Part shown: in pieces, positions 1 to 6,118 of the stretch | Position numbering within the stretch: the first letter of the stretch is position 1 | Layout: each line of letters begins with the position of its first letter | Notes under the pieces: model-generated | The model's database searches: none | What the model saw: the letters and a program-made list of their open reading frames with translations, nothing else | What the model was told of the DNA's origin: nothing | Program-made: the position numbers and the translations under genes | Source: Holophaga sp. | Lineage (GTDB): Bacteria > Acidobacteriota > Holophagae > Holophagales > Holophagaceae | Length of the DNA: 17,480 bases | Direction of reading: 5' to 3' | Assembly (NCBI GenBank): GCA_031292735.1 | Contig: JARLGP010000266.1 | Location: 1-17,480, forward strand

Positions 1-680
1 ACCAGGGTGATGGCCAGGATGGGCGTGGCCAGCACCTGGATCCAGGAGGTGGCGTAGAGCGCCCAGGGGAACACCGGCATGCGGAACCAGCCCATGCCGG
101 GGGCCCGCATCTGGTGGATGGTGGTGATGAAGTTGATCCCGGTGAGCATGCTGGAGAAGCCCAGGATGAAGGCTCCGAACACCGCCAGGGTCACGTTGGT
201 GCCGGTCTTGAGGCTGAACGGCACGTAGAAGGTCCAGCCGGTGTCCGGCGGCCCGCCGCCGGTGAACAGCGACACCACCACGATGAGCGCCCCAGCGATG
301 AAGAAGTACCAGGAAGCCAGGTTCAGCTTCGGGAAGGCCACGTCCCGGGCGCCGATGAGCAGGGGCAGCATGAAGTTGCCGAACACCGGCGGCAGCCCCG
401 GGATCACGAACAGGAAGATCATCAGCACCCCGTGCACGGTGAACAGGGCGTTGTACCACTGGGGCGTGATCCAGGTGTGGAACCACTGCAGCTGGACCAG
501 ACGCATGATGAAGCCGAGCACCACGCCCATGCCGAAGAAGGTCAGGGCGGAGTAGAGGTAGAGGATTCCCACCCGCTTGTGGTCCGTGGAGGTGACCCAG
601 GCCAGGATGCCCTTCCTCGGACCGGCGTCGTCCAGAAAGCTTTCCGGAATTTCCGGTTGTGTTGGTCGCATGGAATCCAT
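1..680 (-). CDS. ctaD: Cytochrome c oxidase subunit I, N-terminal part (runs off left edge)
   Basis: This is the catalytic haem-copper subunit of an A-type (aa3/caa3) oxidase, which reduces O2 to water and pumps protons across the cytoplasmic membrane. About 226 N-terminal residues are visible and the rest lies left of the window. The chosen ATG at 680 has GGAGG four bases upstream. The in-frame ATG four codons later is less well placed. The sequence contains STDHKRVGILYLYSALTFFG (first helix), TVHG with the low-spin haem a ligand His83, the FGN motif (Asn102), ARDVAFPKLN (Asp112 and Asn120 at the D-channel entrance) and GINFITTIHQMRAPGM with WFRMPVF, all standard for this family. The D-channel residues argue for an A-type rather than a B- or C-type oxidase. 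It is the last visible gene of the alternative complex III operon and starts 43 nt after the SCO stop codon. Confidence 0.95.
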   Translation of the reverse strand, partial: MDSMRPTQPEIPESFLDDAGPRKGILAWVTSTDHKRVGILYLYSALTFFGMGVVLGFIMRLVQLQWFHTWITPQWYNALFTVHGVLMIFLFVIPGLPPVFGNFMLPLLIGARDVAFPKLNLASWYFFIAGALIVVVSLFTGGGPPDTGWTFYVPFSLKTGTNVTLAVFGAFILGFSSMLTGINFITTIHQMRAPGMGWFRMPVFPWALYATSWIQVLATPILAITL

Positions 681-723
681 CAATCCTCCGGGCGAACGGG
701 AAAGGGAGTTGCGGGGCGGCGCA

Positions 724-1560
724 TCAGGCCGGGGGCCCCTGGCGGCGGCGCGCGGGGGGCCGCTTGCGCAGGAACAGGTAGGCCAGGAACAGCGCGGCCA
801 GCAGCAGGGTCAGGATCGCCACCGCCTTGGTCACATCGAACACGTAGCCTTGGCCGCTGGGGCTTTGGCTGAAGCAGAACTGCAGCAGGTGGTTCACCGT
901 GGGCCGGGTCTCGCCCCGGGCCCCTTCCAGCACGGCCATCTGCAGATCGGCGGGCTGGAAGGAGATGCCGTACATGTAGCGGGTCACCTTGCCCTTGGGC
1001 GACAGGACCAGGATGGCGCCGGAGTGGATGAACCCGTCGCCCTGGGCCTGGAACTTGAAGCCCACCGCGTCGCACAGGGCCTTGGTGGTGGCGGCCGGGC
1101 CGGTGAGGAAGCGCCAGGAGGCGGGCGAAAGGGGCCGGGTGACCTGCTTGAGGTAGCTGGTCTGCTTCATGCGGGCCATTTCCGCAGTGTCGCTGGGGTC
1201 GAAGCTGACCGTGATGATCTTGAAGTCCTGGCCCGGCTGGTTCTGGATCTGGTTCACCACGTCCACCACGCCGTTCAGCAGGGGCGTGCAGATGCCGGCG
1301 CAGCGGAAATAGTTGAGGGTGAGCACGGTGGGCTTGTCGATGAGCGAGCCCAGCCGCACCGGCTTGCCGTCCTCGTCGGTGAGCATCAGGTCCAGGGGCA
1401 CCTGGGCCCCCAGTTTCTCGTCCACGCCCACCTGGGCGGCGGGGGCCGCGGGGCCCAGGGGAGCCTGGGGAGCCTGGGGAGCCTGGGCCACGGGGGCCTG
1501 GGCCGGGAGCGGCCCGGCGGTCAATCCAGCCAGCATGCCGAGCGCCAGCAGAAGCTTCAT
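724..1560 (-). CDS. SCO1/SenC/PrrC copper chaperone for oxidase assembly
   Basis: A 278-residue SCO-family thioredoxin-fold protein, expected to deliver copper to, or reduce, the CuA site of the oxidase on the outer face of the membrane. It begins with a hydrophobic signal sequence (residues 1-20), then a Pro/Ala/Gln-rich linker (about 21-43) built partly from three identical 9-bp repeats. The thioredoxin fold follows, with the copper-binding CAGIC motif (Cys87, Cys91) and the ligand His179 in GFIHSGAI. A C-terminal helix (about 245-265) followed by a basic tail suggests a membrane anchor, whereas many SCO proteins are anchored only at the N-terminus. AAGGAGGG lies just before the ATG, and the ATG overlaps the upstream cytochrome stop by 4 nt. 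A longer reading frame continues upstream but is only antisense-type shadow over the cytochrome gene. It sits directly before coxA, which fits its assembly role. Confidence 0.93.
   Translation of the reverse strand: MKLLLALGMLAGLTAGPLPAQAPVAQAPQAPQAPLGPAAPAAQVGVDEKLGAQVPLDLMLTDEDGKPVRLGSLIDKPTVLTLNYFRCAGICTPLLNGVVDVVNQIQNQPGQDFKIITVSFDPSDTAEMARMKQTSYLKQVTRPLSPASWRFLTGPAATTKALCDAVGFKFQAQGDGFIHSGAILVLSPKGKVTRYMYGISFQPADLQMAVLEGARGETRPTVNHLLQFCFSQSPSGQGYVFDVTKAVAILTLLLAALFLAYLFLRKRPPARRRQGPPA
1461..1487 (-). repeat. Three tandem copies of a 9-bp unit in the SCO linker
   Basis: Three perfect copies of GAGCCTGGG (plus-strand reading) lie head to tail and encode a repeated Gln-Ala-Pro unit in the flexible linker between the signal sequence and the thioredoxin fold. 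Perfect in-frame 9-bp repeats can gain or lose copies by slippage without breaking the frame, so linker length may vary between strains. Confidence 0.85.
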
Positions 1561-2462
1561 CGTCCCTCCTTGGTTACCGCGCGGTTCAAGGCGTCGCGCA
1601 AGCTCCGCCACTGGGCGCCCGAATACAGGGCGACTGCGGGGGCGAAGCCGTTGCCCGGCGCGCCGGCGGCGATGCCCTTGGCCAGGGCCGCGTCGCTGCC
1701 GGACCAGCCGGGAAGCTCCGCCAGGGTCTGGGCGGCCCGGACCGGGTCGAGGATCGCGGCGCCCAGCGCCGGGTCCTGGACCACCGGGATGCCGGCGGGC
1801 GCGCGGGTTTCGGTCTCCAGCTTGACCATGGCCCTGGCCACCGGGATGCGGTTGGGGATCACCTCGCCGGAATGGGCGAACAGGTCGGTGAGCGCGCGCA
1901 GGGCCTTGGGATCCTCCGGACCGTGCTCGAACGGGCCCAGGGAGCGCACGTAGTGCACCAGCGCCATGCGGTCGCGCTTGGCCAGCATGGTGTAGGCCAC
2001 CATGGAACTGCCCTTGATGCCCTGCTCCAGGGTCTTGTAGATGCCGTCGATGCGGCTGCTGTTCACCCAGTCGCCCGGCTGGGTGAAGCGGCGCGGGCTG
2101 GGCTTGAGGCCCTTGCCGGCGGGCCCGTCGCCGTCGCCCTTGGGGCCGTGGCAGGACACGCAGTTCTGGGCGTAGAGCACCTGGCCCCGGGCCAGGATCT
2201 CCGGGTTGGGGGTCATCACCGTGGCCGGATCGATGGGCGGCACGGTGCGGCCCGCTTCGGGCGGGTAGTCGGTGGGATCCAGCCAGCCGGTGCCGCCGCC
2301 CGCCGGGCTCAGCACCATGTCGGTGGCAGGCGCGTTGGCGTTGCGCACCCCGGGCAGCACCAGGAAGGCGAAAACCGCCAGCAGGGCGATGAAGATGATC
2401 ACCACCAGGAGCGCCGAGATCAGGCGCTTGAGTTCCGCAGGGCTGACGTAGCGCTCGATCAT
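1557..2462 (-). CDS. Membrane-anchored monoheme cytochrome c of the respiratory operon
   Basis: A 301-residue cytochrome c. One N-terminal helix (about residues 15-36) anchors it. A class I haem domain follows with CVSCH at 101-105 and a candidate axial Met at 154 or 159 in SSMVAYTML. The region after about 178 has no second CxxCH. Residues 235-298 nevertheless look like the second half of a cytochrome c domain (an alanine-rich stretch, then GAPGNGFAPAV and a final helix), so a haem-less duplicate is possible. GGAG lies 8 nt before the ATG. The gene overlaps actF upstream and SCO downstream by 4 nt each. Its position between alternative complex III and the oxidase suggests it relays electrons between them; this is inferred from context. 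It is not CoxB: no CuA motif is present. Confidence 0.88.
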   Translation of the reverse strand: MIERYVSPAELKRLISALLVVIIFIALLAVFAFLVLPGVRNANAPATDMVLSPAGGGTGWLDPTDYPPEAGRTVPPIDPATVMTPNPEILARGQVLYAQNCVSCHGPKGDGDGPAGKGLKPSPRRFTQPGDWVNSSRIDGIYKTLEQGIKGSSMVAYTMLAKRDRMALVHYVRSLGPFEHGPEDPKALRALTDLFAHSGEVIPNRIPVARAMVKLETETRAPAGIPVVQDPALGAAILDPVRAAQTLAELPGWSGSDAALAKGIAAGAPGNGFAPAVALYSGAQWRSLRDALNRAVTKEGR

Positions 2463-3604
2463 AACCGGAACTCCAACCCTTCCTTGAGGAAGGGATCACC
2501 CACCGGCATGTCCTCGCCCTGCTTCATGGCGCCACGCATCCAGAGCAGGGTAGCACCGACGAAAAGGAGGGCGAAGCTTAGTTCGGGCCATGAAAAAACC
2601 GGAGCCTTGCCCACCTCCGGGAAGATGAGCCAGTAGAGATCCAGCCAGTGGGCGGCCAGCATGACCAGGGCCACCCAGCGCAGGCGCTTCAGGTCGCCCT
2701 TGGCGTCCCGGGGCACCAGGGCGAAGAAGGGCACGAAGAAGTGCAGGAGCGCCAGCAGCAGCGCCACGCCCAGCCAGGGGCCGTCGATGTGCGCCTGGTA
2801 CCACACCACCTCTTCGGGCAGGTTGGCGTACCACATGAGCATGTATTGGGCGAAGGCGATGTAGGCCCAGAACACGGTGAACGCGAACAGGAAGGCGCCG
2901 AGGTTGTAGAGGTGGTCGAAGCGGATCGCCGGCAGCCGGTCCCTGCCCTTCAGGTGGACCACCGCGAGGGTCGTGGCCGCCAGCCCGGAAAGGAAGGCGC
3001 CGGCGAACAGGTAGACCCCGATGACGTCGCTGTACCACACGGGATCCAGCCCCGAGATCCAGTCGAAGGCGGCCTGGGTGACCAGCAGGGCGAAGATCGC
3101 CATGCAGATCGGCGCGAAGCGGCGGGCCCGGATGGTGAACGCGGGATCCCGGTGCCGGTCCTGCCGGAACGACCCGCGCACCAGCACCGCCAGCGCCACC
3201 AGCCCGAGCGCCAGGCACACCACCACCCGGGCGGAGAAGAACGGCACCCCCAGCCAGACCGCCTTGCCGGCCAGCACCGGGTCGCTGGCCGCGGCGGGCC
3301 GGGTGCCCCGGTAGAGGGCGGGCAGGGCGCCCAGGGCGAAGATGCCCACCGCGCAGAGCGGCAGCAGCAGGGTGGCCAGGCGTTCCGGAATGCGCCGCAG
3401 GGGCACGCTCCAGCGGGCCGCCACCAGGTGTTCCAGCGCCACCAGGAACAGGGCGCCTAGGGCCAGGGTGAACAGGAACAGGAACCACACCACCCAGTTG
3501 GCCCAGAACCTTGCGGCCCCGGAAACGAAGTAGGTGGCCGCCGCCCCGGCGCCGCCCAGCGCCGTGACCCCCCAAAGGACCTTGCTGCTTCGCTCGGCGC
3601 TCAT
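2459..3604 (-). CDS. actF: Alternative complex III subunit ActF (NrfD-like integral membrane protein)
   Basis: A 381-residue polytopic protein with about ten hydrophobic segments, matching ActF, the second NrfD/PsrC-like membrane subunit of alternative complex III. Family-typical stretches visible are FDWISGLDPVWYSDVIG (about 180-196), FDHLYNLGAFLFAFTVFWAY (229-248) and FAQYMLMWYANLPEE (251-265). ActF pairs with ActC in the membrane and is thought to contribute to proton translocation. The known quinol site is assigned mainly to ActC. The ATG has a GAGG element upstream and overlaps the actDE stop by 4 nt. The C-terminus overlaps the start of the downstream cytochrome gene by 4 nt. Length is normal for the family. 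Confidence 0.93.
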   Translation of the reverse strand: MSAERSSKVLWGVTALGGAGAAATYFVSGAARFWANWVVWFLFLFTLALGALFLVALEHLVAARWSVPLRRIPERLATLLLPLCAVGIFALGALPALYRGTRPAAASDPVLAGKAVWLGVPFFSARVVVCLALGLVALAVLVRGSFRQDRHRDPAFTIRARRFAPICMAIFALLVTQAAFDWISGLDPVWYSDVIGVYLFAGAFLSGLAATTLAVVHLKGRDRLPAIRFDHLYNLGAFLFAFTVFWAYIAFAQYMLMWYANLPEEVVWYQAHIDGPWLGVALLLALLHFFVPFFALVPRDAKGDLKRLRWVALVMLAAHWLDLYWLIFPEVGKAPVFSWPELSFALLFVGATLLWMRGAMKQGEDMPVGDPFLKEGLEFRL

Positions 3605-4725
3605 TTCAAGTCCTCGTCTTTGGCGTTCTGGGCCCGCTGGAGGGCGCGCACGTAGTGGACCACGGCCCAGCGCGCGGCTTCCGGCATGTCGGCGGCGTAG
3701 GAGGGCATGGAATTCTTGCCCAGGACGATGGTCCCGTAGAGGACGCCATCGGGGTAGGCGCGGACCGCGGGCGCCAGCAGGTTGGCCGGTTTGGCGCCGT
3801 AGGCCGCGGTGAGGGTCGGCACCCCGTCGCCCAGGGCCCCGTGGCAGACCGTGCAGCGGATCTGGTATTCCGCCCGGCCCCGGGCCAGCACGTCGGCGCT
3901 GCGCGGCAGGGGGTTCACCAGCCGGGCCCCGTCCTCCGGGCTCGCCAGCCCGGAGGGCAGGAAGCCCCGGGCCACGGTGCCCGCCACCGGCATCTGCATG
4001 CCGTGGCCGTCCTTGAAGAAGGCGCTGGGTTTCTGCGGGTCGAGCCTGGGCTGGTCGAGCATGTGCGAGATGGGCGGCAACAGCGGCACCAGCTTCACCA
4101 CCCCGTACATCAGCAGCCCGGAGGCCAGGCAGGCCACGAAGATGCCGGCCACGGCCCGCTGGATGTAGTCGGCGGGAAACACCGGCTCCCGCCCGGGCGC
4201 GGGCAGGATCTCGATCTCCACGGCGCCCGCGGCCTCCAGGGCGGCCTGGGCGGCGGCGGGGTCGAAGTCCGCCTCCGCCTCCACGGCCAGGGCGAAGCGG
4301 TCCCGGGTGATGCTCCGGATGGCCCTGGAGCGCAGCACCGGGTGGCCGAAGAAGGGCAGCCGGTTCAGCAGCAGCAGCATGCCGAGGCCGGCGGTGAAGG
4401 TGGCGAACAGGACCATGACCTCGAACAGGATGGGCACGAAGGCCTGCCAGGAGGAGGGCGCCTTGCCGCCGGTGATCAGCGGGTAGTCCACGGCGCTCAC
4501 CCAGTACTGGAACAGCAGCGCGGACACCGCGCCCAGGATGCCCATGATGAACACCATGCCGCCCAGGGGCGAACGGCGCAGCCCCAGGGCCTGGTCCACC
4601 CCGTGCACCGGGTAGGGCGTGTACGCTTCCAGCCGCCCCAGGGCCTTGGCCCTGAGCTTCGGGATCGCTTCCAGCATCGCCTCGGCGGTGGGGAAGAGGC
4701 CCAGAACGGCGAAGGTCTCATTCAT
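3601..4725 (-). CDS. actDE: ActD-ActE fusion: DUF3341 membrane protein joined to monoheme cytochrome c
   Basis: A 374-residue protein combining two alternative complex III subunits that are often encoded separately. Residues 1 to about 180 are the DUF3341/ActD part, with two transmembrane helices (about 56-76 and 96-120) and a soluble tail. A third helix (about 190-215) then leads into the ActE part. This carries the conserved MQMPVAGTVARG (243-254), the haem motif CTVCH (291-295) and a likely axial Met340 in KNSMPSYA. The extra helix fits a topology in which ActD is mainly cytoplasmic and membrane-bound while the ActE haem domain lies outside. GGAG lies 6 nt before the ATG. The start overlaps the actC stop by 8 nt and the end overlaps actF by 4 nt. 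The reading frame is continuous across the join, so the fusion is real in this sequence. Confidence 0.93.
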   Translation of the reverse strand: MNETFAVLGLFPTAEAMLEAIPKLRAKALGRLEAYTPYPVHGVDQALGLRRSPLGGMVFIMGILGAVSALLFQYWVSAVDYPLITGGKAPSSWQAFVPILFEVMVLFATFTAGLGMLLLLNRLPFFGHPVLRSRAIRSITRDRFALAVEAEADFDPAAAQAALEAAGAVEIEILPAPGREPVFPADYIQRAVAGIFVACLASGLLMYGVVKLVPLLPPISHMLDQPRLDPQKPSAFFKDGHGMQMPVAGTVARGFLPSGLASPEDGARLVNPLPRSADVLARGRAEYQIRCTVCHGALGDGVPTLTAAYGAKPANLLAPAVRAYPDGVLYGTIVLGKNSMPSYAADMPEAARWAVVHYVRALQRAQNAKDEDLK

Positions 4726-6118
4726 GGGATGCTCCGTGACGAGGTTGGGCTCCGGGCAGGTCGGCCTTCATCTCGGAGGTGGCGATCACCGGCAGGACCC
4801 GGGCGAACAGCAGCACCAGGGTGAAGAAGATGCCGAACGACCCCAGCAGGATGCCGTAGTCCACCAGGCTGGGCTTGTAGTTGTGCCACGCCGAAGGCAG
4901 GTAGTCCTGGGTCAGGGAGATGACGATGATGACGAAGCGCTCGAACCACATGCCCACGGTGACCGCCATGGCCACCAGGATCATCCACGGGTAGCTCCGT
5001 CGGCATTTCCGGAACCACAGCAGCTGCGGCACCAGCACGTTGCAGCCCATGGTGAGCCAGCCGGCCCAGCCGTAGGGCCCGGAGATGTAGTTCATGAAGG
5101 TGTGCTGGATGAACGTGTTCATGCTGTACCAGGAGGTGAAGGCCTCCACCACGTAGGAGTAGCCCATCAGGCAGCTCATGCCGAGGATCACCTTGCACAT
5201 CACCTCCAGGTGGAAGTCGGTGATCAGGTTCTTCAGGTCCATGGTCTCCCGCACCACGATGAGCACCATGAGCACCATGGAGAAGCCGGCGAAGATGGCG
5301 CCCACCACGAAGTAGGGCGGGAAGATGGTCATGTGCCAGCCGGGCACGATGGACGTGGCGAAGTCGAACGAGACCACGCTGTGCACCGAAAGCACCAGCC
5401 CGGTGGCCAGCCCCGCCAGCAGCAGGTAGGCCTTCTCGAAGTGCTGCCAGTGGCTGGCCGAGCCTCGCCAGCCCAGGCTGAGGATGGTGTAGATCGGCTT
5501 GCGGATCCGGCTTTCGGTGCGGTCGCGCAGGGAGGCCAGGTCGGGCAGCAGGCCCAGGTACCAGAACATCAGCGACACTGAGAAGTAGGTGCTCACGGCG
5601 AACACGTCCCAGAGCAGGGGGGAGCGGAAGTTGGTCCAGATGCCCCGCTGGTTGGGGTAGGGCGCCAGCCAGAAGGCCAGCCACGGGCGGCCCACGTGGA
5701 TGAGTGGAAACAACCCGGCGCACATCACCGCGAAGATGGTCATGGCCTCGGCGAAGCGGGCGATGGCGTTGCGCCAGCGCTTGCGGAACAGGAACAGGAT
5801 GGCCGAGATGAGGGTTCCGGCATGGCCGATGCCCACCCAGAACACGAAGTTGATGATGTCGAAGGCCCAGAACACCGGGCTGTTGTTGCCCCAGGCGCCG
5901 ATCCCCATGAAGAAGGTGTAGCCCACCAGGCACAGCCCCACGGTCATCACCGACACGGTGCAGGCCAGGGCGAGGTACCACTTCCGCGGCGGCCCCTGGG
6001 CGGGGAAGCGCAGCACCTGGTCGTCCAGGCTGCCGGGGGTGACCTTGCCCAGGGTCATGGGCGGCGTGCGCAGCGCCTCGGGCAGGCCGAGCGGGAGCGA
6101 GCTGGATTCAGGCTTCAT
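4718..6118 (-). CDS. actC: Alternative complex III subunit ActC (NrfD-like, quinol-binding)
   Basis: A 466-residue polytopic membrane protein of the NrfD/PsrC family and the principal quinol-oxidising membrane subunit of alternative complex III. Recognisable segments are GNNSPVFWAFDIINFVFWVG (77-96), FPLIHVGRPWLAFW (137-150), SVHSVVSFDFA with an acidic residue at Asp252 (244-254), and the aromatic-rich EAFTSWYSMNTFIQHTFMN (325-343). These Asp and His residues lie where the family has its quinone and proton-path residues. The frame is open far upstream over actB, but the family length, the GGAGGGAGAGGA ribosome site immediately before the ATG and the 4-nt overlap with the actB stop fix the start at 6118. 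The 3' end overlaps actDE by 8 nt. Confidence 0.95.
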   Translation of the reverse strand: MKPESSSLPLGLPEALRTPPMTLGKVTPGSLDDQVLRFPAQGPPRKWYLALACTVSVMTVGLCLVGYTFFMGIGAWGNNSPVFWAFDIINFVFWVGIGHAGTLISAILFLFRKRWRNAIARFAEAMTIFAVMCAGLFPLIHVGRPWLAFWLAPYPNQRGIWTNFRSPLLWDVFAVSTYFSVSLMFWYLGLLPDLASLRDRTESRIRKPIYTILSLGWRGSASHWQHFEKAYLLLAGLATGLVLSVHSVVSFDFATSIVPGWHMTIFPPYFVVGAIFAGFSMVLMVLIVVRETMDLKNLITDFHLEVMCKVILGMSCLMGYSYVVEAFTSWYSMNTFIQHTFMNYISGPYGWAGWLTMGCNVLVPQLLWFRKCRRSYPWMILVAMAVTVGMWFERFVIIVISLTQDYLPSAWHNYKPSLVDYGILLGSFGIFFTLVLLFARVLPVIATSEMKADLPGAQPRHGASHE

